Source: Chloroflexota bacterium
GTDB lineage: Bacteria; Chloroflexota; Anaerolineae; Anaerolineales; VGOW01
Direction: 5' to 3'
NCBI GenBank assembly: GCA_016197225.1
Contig: JACPWC010000095.1
Location: 1 to 64,000 of the forward strand
DNA: 64,000 nt
The position numbers and the translations under genes are program-made. The notes below the pieces were generated by a model. The model was not told the origin of the DNA, did no database searches, and worked only from the letters and a program-made list of their open reading frames with translations. This document shows, in pieces, positions 15,436-24,383 of this stretch (position 1 is its first letter; every line of letters begins with the position of its first letter).

Positions 15436-16477
15436 GGCATGGCGGCTGGCCCTGATCATCGCCTGTTTGCTGTTCGGGCTGGGATGGTTCGCGTCGAGCC
15501 GTCAGCCTGAGTCATCTCCGACGATCACATTCATTCCCTCAACACCCTCAACATCCGTGAACAAAGTTCCCGTGCCGGAGCAGGGCGCGTATCTTGGGGT
15601 GACGATAGACTTCAACGGCGAGAGGTCGGCGCCGGATCAACTGGCCGAGTATCAATCGCTCACCGGCCACTTGCCGGCGATTGGCATGTGGTATGTTGCG
15701 GCCTGGGAACCGGAGATGGAAGGGATGCGTCAACTGGTCGAAACCGGCGTCATCCCTTTCATCACTTTTGAGCCGCGTCGCGGATCGTTGGATGACCTGT
15801 TGGCCGGGCAACGCGATGATCGCCTGCGAGCGTGGGCGCGGGCGATTCGCGAACTTGGCTCGCCGGTCTTCTTTCGATTCGCGCACGAGATGAACGGCGA
15901 CTGGTCGCCCTGGAGCGGGGCCAAGAACGGCGGCGGCGGACTGGGCGGCTTTGGCGACCCGGCTCTGCCCGACGGGCCGGAGCGTTACATCGCCGCCTAT
16001 CGCCACGTTTACAATTTGTTTGCCGACGAGGGCGCGCTCAACGTCAGTTGGGTGTGGAGCCCGAACGTCCTGCACGGCGTGCCGACCGACTCGTGGAACT
16101 GGCCTGACAATTATTACCCCGGCGACGATTACGTGGACTGGGTGGGGATGGACGGCTACAACTGGGGAACCGCCCACCCGGCCACGAGCTGGCAATCGTT
16201 CGACGAAGTATTTGCCGACTCTTACACCGGTTGGGCCGCGGCGCACGACAAGCCGGTGATGATTGCCGAGTTTGCCTCCACTGAAATGGGCGGCCACAAG
16301 GCGCAGTGGATCGCCGACGCCCAAAACTCTCTTGCTTCCAAGTATCCGCTCGTCCGCGCCGTGACCTGGTTCAACCTTGATAAGGAGACCGACTGGCGCA
16401 TCAACTCTTCGCCCGAAACTCAGGCGGCGTATGCGGCATTTGCGGGCGATCCGTTTTTTGTGCAGGCCGGCCGGTGA
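15419..16477 (+). CDS. Exported GH26-like glycoside hydrolase (beta-mannanase fold)
   Basis: A 352-residue TIM-barrel hydrolase with an N-terminal membrane anchor or uncleaved signal (residues 8-24) and a Ser/Thr/Pro linker. The general acid is Glu157 in RFAHEMNG and the nucleophile is Glu284 in MIAEFAS. The spacing and the WSPNVLHGVPTDSWNWPDNY-type block fit GH26, endo-1,4-beta-mannanases and related glucanases. It overlaps the DMT gene by 17 bases. Secreted polysaccharide hydrolysis is likely; the exact glycan is uncertain. Confidence 0.83.
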   Translation: MKRQTKAWRLALIIACLLFGLGWFASSRQPESSPTITFIPSTPSTSVNKVPVPEQGAYLGVTIDFNGERSAPDQLAEYQSLTGHLPAIGMWYVAAWEPEMEGMRQLVETGVIPFITFEPRRGSLDDLLAGQRDDRLRAWARAIRELGSPVFFRFAHEMNGDWSPWSGAKNGGGGLGGFGDPALPDGPERYIAAYRHVYNLFADEGALNVSWVWSPNVLHGVPTDSWNWPDNYYPGDDYVDWVGMDGYNWGTAHPATSWQSFDEVFADSYTGWAAAHDKPVMIAEFASTEMGGHKAQWIADAQNSLASKYPLVRAVTWFNLDKETDWRINSSPETQAAYAAFAGDPFFVQAGR

Positions 16478-16508
16478 TTTCCAAGCGCCTGTTTAATAAA
16501 TGCTCCTC

Positions 16509-16550
16509 AACCGCGTCCTCGCGGTTGGGAACGCCCGCGAGGACGCGGGC
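16509..16550. repeat. Paired CGCGTCCTCGCGG / CCGCGAGGACGCG hairpins
   Basis: AACCGCG..CGCGGTT (16509-16526) and GCCCGCG..CGCGGGC (16533-16550) are each self-complementary and also complementary to each other. Confidence 0.65.
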
Positions 16551-16556
16551 TAATAA

Positions 16557-16766
16557 GAGTGTCTCACTCGCCATGTCTTTCATCTGGCGCTCGTCGTCGG
16601 CAAACCCGACTCGTGGGCACACATTGTGCACGGTGAAGGCGGAGATGCAGGTATGGTCTTCAACTATTACTGGGTTGACCTGACCCCCGGCGCGCCGTTG
16701 ATGGGCGGGCAGGGGAGGTGGTTGCCCTTAATTTCGGTGGATGCCCCAAGATCAGAATCAGAGTAA
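16557..16766 (+). pseudogene. C-terminal remnant of an unknown protein
   Basis: In the 301-base gap between the hydrolase and the FHA gene, one frame is open from 16557 to the stop at 16764. It reads like real protein (HVFHLALVVGKPDSWAH, then EGGDAGMVFNYYWVDLTPG) but has no credible start codon. A hairpin repeat lies directly upstream, where the rest of the gene should be. I do not recognise the family. Confidence 0.35.
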
Positions 16767-16778
16767 AATCTCTCTCCA

Positions 16779-18314
16779 ATGACTTACGCCACTATTCATC
16801 TGCGCCTGTCGGACGGGCGGGTGCAGTCCTACAACATCGAACAGCAAATCGTCCTTATCGGGCGCGGGGTGAGCAACGACCTGATCATTCCCGACCGCAC
16901 CGTTTCGGCCAACCATGCCCGGCTGACATTCAAGAATGGGCGCTTCACTCTGGAAGACTTAGGCTCGACCGGCGGCACGCTGATTGACAACCAGCCGCTC
17001 GCGCCCAACGCGCCTTACACCCTCAAAGGCACGGAAGCGATCCGGTTTGGCGGCTCAGACGCCCTGCTCAGTCCGGCCAGCGCGCCGCCGCCGGTGTGGC
17101 TCCCGCGCGCGCCGGAGCCGCCGCTGGCCGAAGCCAGGTCCCGTAAGCCCGAAGCGCCGCCCCAGCAAGCGGCGGCTCAACCGCCGCCGCCAACGTCCAC
17201 CCAGCCCGCGCCGCCGCGCCCCATCATCGTCCGGCTCTCGCCCAAACGCTCGCCGCGCGATTTCACCGTCTCGGTCAACTACATGCAACGCTCGACCGAC
17301 GACCCGCCGCGCAAAGTGATTCTGGCCGCCAGCGATGACGCCGATCAGTTGACGTTCATCTTCAAGCCGCAAGTGTTCACCCTCAGCCCGGGCGAGAAGA
17401 AAACGGCCAACTTGCAGGTGAAAGGCAAGCCGGCCACGTTCAACGTGACGGCGGCCAGCGACAGTTTCATCGCCACCACCAAAGGTGAATTGATTCCGCC
17501 CAACCGCGCCATGCTCTGGGTGAGCATCCTGGTGGCGTTTATGATCCTGTGCAGTGGCGGCACGTTTGTCTTTGCCACCTGCCCCACCATTTTCAGTAGC
17601 GTGTGTGGCTTTGTGCCCGACAACCCGCTTTCGGCCCCGCTGTCGTCGCCTACGCCTACGCTCACTTTCACGCCGTCGCTCACGCCCTCCACGACGTCAA
17701 CGACCACGCTCACCTTCACGCCTTCGCTCACGCCGTCCACGACGCCGACAGCCACCTCAACCTCAACGCTTGTGCCCACGCCGAAGTTTGAAAGTGGCTT
17801 GCTGACTTACAAGAGCCAGCAGGCCAACGGCACGTTCTCGCTCTTTGCCCTCCCGGCCAGCGGCGGGCCGGTGCTTTTGCTGGCCAACAAGCTCGACCTG
17901 CGCGTGCTCGACTACGCGCCCGAACTAAAGCTTTTGGCGGTGGACGTGCTGGACGGCGCTTCGCGCAACTTGTATCTTATTCAAACCGACGGCGTGATCG
18001 TGGCCGAGTCGATCAACGACGGCTGGGACTCGATCCGTGACGCCGATTTTTCAGCCGACGGTTCAACCCTGGCTTTGGATGCAATTGTCGGCGGGCAGAC
18101 TCGATTCTATTTCTACGATGCGGCCGGAGAACTTCGGCAACAGTCGAGTCTGGGCACGCCGACTCGAACGGCGACCGCCACCCTCACCCCGTCCGTCACG
18201 CGCACCCCGACCCTGACGCTCACGCCCAGCCTCACCCGCACGCCGACGAACACGGCCACGGCCAGCCGCACGCCATTGCCTACCAATACACCTGCTCCCA
18301 CGGTGACGCCATGA
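16779..18314 (+). CDS. FHA-domain membrane protein with Thr/Pro-rich linkers
   Basis: A 511-residue protein. Residues 1-95 are an FHA phosphothreonine-binding domain (GRGVSNDLIIPDRTVSANHA and LEDLGSTGGT motifs intact). A Pro/Ala-rich linker follows, then a beta domain (about 150-235) and one transmembrane helix (about 246-270). Outside the membrane come Thr/Pro/Ser repeats (TPSLTPSTT), a WD/YncE-like segment (about 340-455) and a second Thr/Pro repeat tail. The topology puts FHA inside and the propeller-like part outside. It probably links kinase signalling to the envelope. A TAAAAT box ends ten bases before the ATG, so a very short leader is possible. It overlaps the lipoprotein gene by four bases. 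Confidence 0.78.
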   Translation: MTYATIHLRLSDGRVQSYNIEQQIVLIGRGVSNDLIIPDRTVSANHARLTFKNGRFTLEDLGSTGGTLIDNQPLAPNAPYTLKGTEAIRFGGSDALLSPASAPPPVWLPRAPEPPLAEARSRKPEAPPQQAAAQPPPPTSTQPAPPRPIIVRLSPKRSPRDFTVSVNYMQRSTDDPPRKVILAASDDADQLTFIFKPQVFTLSPGEKKTANLQVKGKPATFNVTAASDSFIATTKGELIPPNRAMLWVSILVAFMILCSGGTFVFATCPTIFSSVCGFVPDNPLSAPLSSPTPTLTFTPSLTPSTTSTTTLTFTPSLTPSTTPTATSTSTLVPTPKFESGLLTYKSQQANGTFSLFALPASGGPVLLLANKLDLRVLDYAPELKLLAVDVLDGASRNLYLIQTDGVIVAESINDGWDSIRDADFSADGSTLALDAIVGGQTRFYFYDAAGELRQQSSLGTPTRTATATLTPSVTRTPTLTLTPSLTRTPTNTATASRTPLPTNTPAPTVTP

Positions 18315-19378
18315 GAATAGAAGTTGGAAATTGGAAGTTGGAAATTGGAAGCCGGGACACGTTCTACGCTCCGCGCCTCAAGTTTTGCTGCTTACTGCTC
18401 ACTGTTTACTGCCTACTGCTCGCTTCCTGCGTCCCCGCCGGTGTGGCCGATATGGCCGCCTCTGGAGAACAAATGGCGATTGTGAGCGAGGGCGATCTTT
18501 ACGTGGTTCCCGGCTCGTCGCCGGAGATCACGTTTTACGCCCGCCGCCCCGACGTTCGTTTTGCGCCCCTGCTCACGCCTGACGGCGAAGCCGTCATCTA
18601 TGTTGACCAGTTGCATAATTTGATTCGCCAACCGCTCGACGGCTCGGCCCCGATCACCCTGCTCAAGCAGGTGGGCCAGCCCGGGCCGGGCACGGTTGTC
18701 TACCTGCCCAGCGACGAGCTGTTGCTGATCGATTCGTCGTTTCAGGCTATCGGCGAGCACTTTGCCAAAGTGCTTGATCCGGTCACCGGCATCGAGCCGC
18801 AACCGGCCATCACCGGCATTGACCAGGCGTTTGTCACTGCCAACGCCCTCAAGGTGAAGACGAGCAGTTCGCTCACGAACCCGTTCAACGCGGCCCGCCT
18901 TGACGCCAGTGAACCCGGCCAACTCAAAGTGGTCTTCAAGGCCGAGACCTGTTTGATTGCCGAGCAGACCTGTTTGTATTTGTATTCGGCGGAGGCGGAG
19001 GGCTTTGTGTTCGTGGAGCAACTGTCGCGCTCGCTCAAGACGGACATTTTGCTTTTGCTGGCCCGCCGCCCGCAAGACGACGTGACCGGCGGCCTGTTGA
19101 CCAGCGACGGCAAGCACCTGGTTCTGCGCGTGCGTGACGGCTCTCCCATTGGCTCGGCTTTCAGTTTGTATGCCATTGACTTGACGGACAACGACCCGCC
19201 CGTGCCGCTCATCAAAGACGCCCTCAAGCGCCCCGACTTCACTATCGCTCCTGAGGGCAACTGGGTGGCTTACGAGCAAGTAACGAACGGCGTTTCCCAG
19301 GTGGTACTCTACAACTTCGACACGGGGGCGATCAGTTCGCTGGGCACAGGCGCGTCAGACCCGGAGTGGTGGAAGTAA
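18311..19378 (+). CDS. Lipoprotein with propeller-like repeats
   Basis: A 355-residue lipoprotein; lipobox LLASC at about residue 38. The mature part contains Tol/PD40-like strands (ITFYARRPDVRFAPLLTPDG and DFTIAPEGNWVAYEQ), as in six-bladed propellers. It starts in an ATGA overlap with the FHA gene, whose outer region it resembles, so the two may work together on the cell surface. The first 15 residues are encoded by GAARTTG heptamers and the signal core by TTACTGC heptamers: repeat DNA has become the signal peptide. Function is unknown. Confidence 0.7.
   Translation: MRIEVGNWKLEIGSRDTFYAPRLKFCCLLLTVYCLLLASCVPAGVADMAASGEQMAIVSEGDLYVVPGSSPEITFYARRPDVRFAPLLTPDGEAVIYVDQLHNLIRQPLDGSAPITLLKQVGQPGPGTVVYLPSDELLLIDSSFQAIGEHFAKVLDPVTGIEPQPAITGIDQAFVTANALKVKTSSSLTNPFNAARLDASEPGQLKVVFKAETCLIAEQTCLYLYSAEAEGFVFVEQLSRSLKTDILLLLARRPQDDVTGGLLTSDGKHLVLRVRDGSPIGSAFSLYAIDLTDNDPPVPLIKDALKRPDFTIAPEGNWVAYEQVTNGVSQVVLYNFDTGAISSLGTGASDPEWWK
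18317..18352. repeat. GAARTTG tandem heptamers inside the lipoprotein start
   Basis: GAAGTTG, GAAATTG, GAAGTTG, GAAATTG, GAAGCCG in exact 7-base steps, translated as the N-terminus. Confidence 0.75.
18390..18424. repeat. TTACTGC tandem heptamers inside the lipoprotein signal peptide
   Basis: TTACTGC, TCACTGT, TTACTGC, CTACTGC, TCGCTTC in 7-base steps, read as the hydrophobic leader before the lipobox. Confidence 0.7.
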
Positions 19379-19456
19379 TGTTGTGTGGTAGAGGTCCGGA
19401 ATTGCTCAATACCATACATTGCCACGATTTCAATCGCCGGGTAACATTAGCCGTCA

Positions 19457-21790
19457 ATGGCCTTCACCCTTTCCAACCCTCATCTGCAATTTACCCTCGA
19501 CCCCTCAACCTCGTCGTGGTCACTCTTTACCCAAACCAGCGAAACGCCGTCCATCGAAGGCGCGCGCTTCAATGGCCTCTTTCGCTTTCCCGACCTCAAC
19601 TGGCCGCACCTCGCCGGCCTTCAACCCTGGCACTGGCGCGGCGGCCTCGACGGCGCTGATGTTTTTCAGCGCCAGGCTGAGTCGGTTCACGGCCCGCTGG
19701 AGATGATCGTCGCCCGCGCCGTCAGCGGCCTGGAAACGTTGGCGATCACGATTGAGTTCGCTCTGCCCAAAGAGCGCCCCTTCCTACTCATCCGGCTCCG
19801 CGTCCAAAATTTGGGCGATAAAGCGTTTCGCGTCGCCCGCCTCAACCCGCTCTTTGCCGGCCCGTTGCACCGCCTGGGCAATGTTCGCCTCTCAACCAAC
19901 TCTGCCCCGCCCACATTTTTCTCAAACGGCTGGCAATCGTGGAGCTTTGCCGGGACGCTGATCACAAAACAGATTCAGCCTTACACCAATCTTGGTCCAA
20001 TCCAGGCTCCGGTCAGCCACAACCCGCTCACGCCCAAATCCGACTTCCGGCGGCAATTCTCCAGCGACATGTTTGGCGTGCTGGCCGACCCAACGCGCCA
20101 CAGCGCCATCGTCGCCGGGTTTACCTCACAACGCGAACAGTTTGGCTCGATTGATGTCGTGGCCGATGCGCTCTCACCCTCGCTCCGCCTGCGCGCCCAG
20201 TGTGACGACGTGACCCTGCCGCCCGGCGGATCATTAATAACCGATAACACCTATGTTCAACTCCTCACTGAATACGATCTTGATCCGCTTCGCGACTACG
20301 CCGAAGCCGTCGCCCGCGAGAACAACGCCCGCGTTCCGGCGCAGACGCCCACCGGCTGGTGTTCGTGGTATCACTACTTCGACAAAGTGACTGAGGCCGA
20401 CCTGCGCGCCAACCTGGAGCAAGTGGATGCAAACCGGGCCCGCCTGCCGCTCACACTTGTTCAACTGGATGACGGCTTTGAAGCCAACGTCGGCGACTGG
20501 TTTGAAACCAACTCTAAGTTTCCCTCCGGTCTTCGGGCGGTCGCCGACTCGATCCGCGCCCGGAACTTGATTCCGGGCCTGTGGCTGGCTCCTTTCATCG
20601 CCAAACCGGACTCGAAACTGGCGCGTGAACATCCAGATTGGTTCTTACGCAACACGCTTGGCCTGCCCGGCAACGCCGGGTTTGTCTTCGACAAATTTTG
20701 TCGCGGCCTCGACGTGACTCACCCGGCAGTGCAAGACCACACCCGCAAACTGATCGGCACCGCCGTGAATGAATGGGGCTACCCTTACCTCAAACTGGAC
20801 TTTTTGTACGCGGCGGCCCTCCCCGGCAAACGCCACGACCCAACCCGGACTCGCGCTCAGGCTTTGCGCCTCGGCCTCGAACTCATCCGCGAAGCCGCCG
20901 GGCCGGAAACGTTTTTGCTGGGCTGTGGCTGCCCGCTCGGCTCTGCCATCGGCCTTGTGGACGGAATGCGAATCAGCGCCGACGTTGACGCGCGCTGGCG
21001 GCCTGCTTATAAGGGCGTCTCGCCCGTCTTTCGTGACGAGCCGGCCATGCCCTCGGCCCGCAACGCCATTCGCAACACCCTCACTCGCGCTGCTCTGCAC
21101 CGCCGCTGGTGGCTCAACGACCCCGATTGTTTGCTGGTGCGCGACACGACTCAGTTGACGCTGGATGAAGTGAAGGCCCTGGCGAGCGTCATCGCCCTCT
21201 CAGGCGGCATGTTTCTGGTCTCCGACGATCTGACCGGCCTCTCGCCTGAGCGCCGGAAGTTGATCGAGCCGCTCCTGCCAGTGCTAGGCAAAACGGCGCT
21301 GGCCCGCGACTGGCTGGAAAAGGAAATGCCGGAGCGGCTGGAATTGCCTCTGCAGGGCGCTGTCGGGGAGTGGACAGTGTCCGGCCTGTTTAACTGGGGC
21401 GACCGCCCCGTGGATCGAACACTTGCCGCCTCGGGTCACATTCACGATTTCTGGAGTCAGGCTTATCATCGCGACCACGTCAGCTTCACTCTCCCGCCAC
21501 ACAGCGGACGTTTGCTGGCTGTTCGCCCCGTCCTTCAAGCGACGCAGTTCGTTGGTTCATCGTTTCACTTTTCTCAGGGCGGCGAAGTCGCTGAGTGGGC
21601 GGCGGCTGAACGTCATCTGCGGTTTGTCATTGATCTTGGCCGCCGGGCCGAGGGCGAGGTGACTCTCTCACTACCTGCTAATCCACAACAGGTCAACGGA
21701 AATGCTATAGTGATCGCGCCTTTAATCCCCGGCATTTACCGGATTCCGGTGAGTGTGGACGGGCGGGCGGCGTTTTACATAGAGTGGTAA
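19457..21790 (+). CDS. Alpha-galactosidase (GH36)
   Basis: A 777-residue retaining alpha-galactosidase. An N-terminal beta-sandwich (to about residue 290) precedes the barrel, which opens with TGWCSWYHYF. The nucleophile is Asp448 in YLKLDFLY. The acid/base is Asp509 in RISADVD. The substrate loop LLGCGCPLGSA lies between them. A C-terminal beta domain follows. No signal peptide, so it acts in the cytosol on imported raffinose-type sugars or galactomannan fragments; the GH26-like enzyme nearby could supply the latter (inference). No sugar transporter is adjacent. Confidence 0.9.
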   Translation: MAFTLSNPHLQFTLDPSTSSWSLFTQTSETPSIEGARFNGLFRFPDLNWPHLAGLQPWHWRGGLDGADVFQRQAESVHGPLEMIVARAVSGLETLAITIEFALPKERPFLLIRLRVQNLGDKAFRVARLNPLFAGPLHRLGNVRLSTNSAPPTFFSNGWQSWSFAGTLITKQIQPYTNLGPIQAPVSHNPLTPKSDFRRQFSSDMFGVLADPTRHSAIVAGFTSQREQFGSIDVVADALSPSLRLRAQCDDVTLPPGGSLITDNTYVQLLTEYDLDPLRDYAEAVARENNARVPAQTPTGWCSWYHYFDKVTEADLRANLEQVDANRARLPLTLVQLDDGFEANVGDWFETNSKFPSGLRAVADSIRARNLIPGLWLAPFIAKPDSKLAREHPDWFLRNTLGLPGNAGFVFDKFCRGLDVTHPAVQDHTRKLIGTAVNEWGYPYLKLDFLYAAALPGKRHDPTRTRAQALRLGLELIREAAGPETFLLGCGCPLGSAIGLVDGMRISADVDARWRPAYKGVSPVFRDEPAMPSARNAIRNTLTRAALHRRWWLNDPDCLLVRDTTQLTLDEVKALASVIALSGGMFLVSDDLTGLSPERRKLIEPLLPVLGKTALARDWLEKEMPERLELPLQGAVGEWTVSGLFNWGDRPVDRTLAASGHIHDFWSQAYHRDHVSFTLPPHSGRLLAVRPVLQATQFVGSSFHFSQGGEVAEWAAAERHLRFVIDLGRRAEGEVTLSLPANPQQVNGNAIVIAPLIPGIYRIPVSVDGRAAFYIEW

Positions 21791-21791
21791 G

Positions 21792-21824
21792 AAACCCTAA
21801 AGGTCTTCAAGACCTTTAGGGTTT
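21792..21824. repeat. Perfect 33-base palindrome
   Basis: AAACCCTAAAGGTCTT and AAGACCTTTAGGGTTT flank a single C. It lies just after the galactosidase stop and could act as a Rho-independent-like barrier, although no T-run follows. Confidence 0.7.
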
Positions 21825-21960
21825 GCTAAGGCACGAACAGACCACAAAAAGGCGCTAAAGTGGGGTAGTCAACTCACTGGCCCTGTGCTATCCTAACAGG
21901 AACCGACCTTTTACTTGTAGCGTCTTGTTCACAATGATCGGACTTTTCCTGAGAGTCACC

Positions 21961-24381
21961 ATGTCCAAAACGCGCTTCTTCCTCATCATTATCCTTGCTG
22001 TTCTAGTGCTGTCGCCGGCGGCCAACAGCGCCAACGCTCAGGCCAACTCGGTTGCTATCACCGTGCGGGCCGGGTTCGACGGCTTCTACGAAGATGCCCA
22101 GTGGATTCCGGTCCGCATTACGCTCTCAAACACTGGCTCGGACATAAACGGAGAGGTGGTGGTGGCCGCCCCGCGCTACGACGGCACGACTGCAGAATAC
22201 GTCCGCCCGGTGGAAATGCCCGCCGGGTCGCGCAAAGAAGTCTTCATGTACGTGACCGTCGAAGGCTACGTGAGCAAGATCACGGTCTTGTATCGCAACG
22301 GCAGGGATGTGTTGGGCAACGCCTCGGCCCGGGTGACACAAACTTCTCCCTCCGATTTGATCTACGGGGTGCTGGCCTCCAGCCCCTCAACTTACAACAT
22401 TCTAGGCGACATTGACCCGGTTAATGGGCAGGCTCGCGTGGCCACGCTGACGGTCGAAGACCTGCCGCCGGCCGCCCAGGCCTGGCGCGGCCTCGACGTG
22501 CTGATCATCTCGGACATTGACACCGGCTTGCTGAACGCCGAGCAAAAGGATGCCCTCAAAGCCTGGCTGTCGAGCGGCGGGCGGCTCATCACCGTGGCCG
22601 GCCCCAACTGGCAAAAGCTGGCCGCCGGCCTGGCCGACATTCTGCCCATTGTCCCCACCGGCACGCGCACGCTTTCCAGCTTTGCCACGCTCGGCTCTTA
22701 CGCCAGCGACGTTGCGCCGGGCGGTTCACTCATCTCGGCCACTGGCGATCTCCAATCCAGTTCGGCGGTGGTCGTGAGCGCCGGCGGCGTGCCGCTGGTG
22801 GCCGAGCGGCTTTATGGTTACGGCAAATCAATCCTGTTCACCTTTGATCCGGCGCTCTCGCCAATTAAGAATTGGAGAGGGATCGAAGGCGTCTACCGGA
22901 ATGTGCTGGCGGTGTCAACGGATCGGCCCGGCTGGTCGAGCACCTATCGCAACTGGTACAATGCCGGTGAAGCCGTCAACGCCATCCCCGGCATTGGTCT
23001 GCCGCACCCTCTTCAAGTGTGCACTTTTCTCGGCGGCTATGTCTTCGTCATCGGCCCGCTGAACTACGTGTTACTGCGCCGCCTCAAACGCCGTGAACTG
23101 GCCTGGATCACCATCCCTAGCATGGTCTTGCTGTTCACCGCCATCACTTACATCGCCGGCTTTGGCCTGCGCGGCACGCGGCCCACCTTGCACCGCCTCA
23201 CGGTGGCCCAGGTATGGGAGAACTCCGACCGCGCCCAGATCGAATCGCTGATCGGCATCTTCTCGCCCCGCCGCTCCGAATACGATCTGCAAGTGGACGG
23301 TGACATGCTTCTGCGGCCACTGCCTTCCGACACTTACTATCGCTCGGTCAACCTTTCTCTTGACGGCGCGCAAATGGAGCAAAGCGACGCCTCCTTCGTC
23401 CGTCACGTTCGGGTGGACGTGGGCGCGATCACCCCGTTTGTGGCTCAAGGGCAGGCGGCGGCCCCGCGCTTCACCTCGTCGCTCACCTATTCCATCAGCA
23501 GCAGTCGCTCGGCCCTTGAAGGCACGATCACCAATCAGAGTGACCTCACCCTGCGCGACGCCGTTGTGCTTTCGGCGGGCGGCGCCCAGCGTGTGGGCGA
23601 CATTGAACCCGGGAGTTCGGTGACGGCCAAAGTGTCGCTCACCGCCACCCGCGCCTCATCCATCTCGCAAAATACCACCCAGATTTTGCCGGTCGGCATC
23701 AGCCTGTCCTACCCTTCCACCTACTATTCTGGCTACGACACCACCATCGAGGACATTCTCGGCACGACCTCTTATTACGATGATCGCGAAACCTATCGCC
23801 GCTACTCATTGCTCACCTGGCTGTTCGATCCCTACAGCACCGGCGGACGCGGCGGCGGCACCTACCTCGTCGGCTGGTCGGACGTTTCCCCGGTGCAAGC
23901 GTCTCTGGTGGGAGACAGCTTCAACGTGGAAGACAAGACGATCTACCTCATCCGCCTCGACCCGCAGGTGGTGGTCAGCGACGGCATCATCACCGTGCCG
24001 CCGGGCCTGATGACATGGGAGTTGATCGATCCCGGCCAGAACGGCGGCGGCGCACCCTACGATTCTTATTTGAGTCAGGGCTACTTTTCCCTCCGCTTCC
24101 GGCCTTCTATCGTGCTTGATTACAACTCGGTGTCCTCGCTAACCCTGCACTTCACCTCTTACGGCGCAACCGGGCAAGCGCCTCTGTTGGTCAGCCTGTG
24201 GGATCAACAGGAAGGCGTGTGGGTTGAACTGAAGAACCTCAACTGGGGCGACACAGTGATCAAATCGCCGGCTCGGTTTGTGGGCGGTGATGGCCGCATT
24301 GACGCGCGCCTCGAAAGCCCAAGTTTCTCCACCTCGGTGAGTGTCGAAGCCCTGGACTTCACTCTGGAGGTGCAGAGGTAA
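21961..24381 (+). CDS. Large exported membrane protein with a class I amidotransferase-like domain
   Basis: An 806-residue protein with a cleavable signal peptide (residues 1-30, ending AANSANAQA). An Ig-like beta domain follows (35-135), then a class I glutamine-amidotransferase-like domain (about 165-295: LDVLIISDIDTGLLNAEQ and SSGGRLITVAG) without an obvious catalytic Cys. Two membrane helices lie near 360-410 and a large beta-rich exterior follows. ATG 21961 is preferred over 21925 because the signal begins there. It is first in the same-strand ABC/MoxR/VWA cluster and starts two bases before the ATPase gene ends the spacing, so it is probably the outer component of that transporter. Function is unknown. 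Confidence 0.72.
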   Translation: MSKTRFFLIIILAVLVLSPAANSANAQANSVAITVRAGFDGFYEDAQWIPVRITLSNTGSDINGEVVVAAPRYDGTTAEYVRPVEMPAGSRKEVFMYVTVEGYVSKITVLYRNGRDVLGNASARVTQTSPSDLIYGVLASSPSTYNILGDIDPVNGQARVATLTVEDLPPAAQAWRGLDVLIISDIDTGLLNAEQKDALKAWLSSGGRLITVAGPNWQKLAAGLADILPIVPTGTRTLSSFATLGSYASDVAPGGSLISATGDLQSSSAVVVSAGGVPLVAERLYGYGKSILFTFDPALSPIKNWRGIEGVYRNVLAVSTDRPGWSSTYRNWYNAGEAVNAIPGIGLPHPLQVCTFLGGYVFVIGPLNYVLLRRLKRRELAWITIPSMVLLFTAITYIAGFGLRGTRPTLHRLTVAQVWENSDRAQIESLIGIFSPRRSEYDLQVDGDMLLRPLPSDTYYRSVNLSLDGAQMEQSDASFVRHVRVDVGAITPFVAQGQAAAPRFTSSLTYSISSSRSALEGTITNQSDLTLRDAVVLSAGGAQRVGDIEPGSSVTAKVSLTATRASSISQNTTQILPVGISLSYPSTYYSGYDTTIEDILGTTSYYDDRETYRRYSLLTWLFDPYSTGGRGGGTYLVGWSDVSPVQASLVGDSFNVEDKTIYLIRLDPQVVVSDGIITVPPGLMTWELIDPGQNGGGAPYDSYLSQGYFSLRFRPSIVLDYNSVSSLTLHFTSYGATGQAPLLVSLWDQQEGVWVELKNLNWGDTVIKSPARFVGGDGRIDARLESPSFSTSVSVEALDFTLEVQR

Positions 24382-24383
24382 GC

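Noticed and set aside
17640-17790. Thr/Pro repeat DNA considered as a non-coding minisatellite
   Set aside because: In frame in the FHA protein and typical of extracellular linkers.
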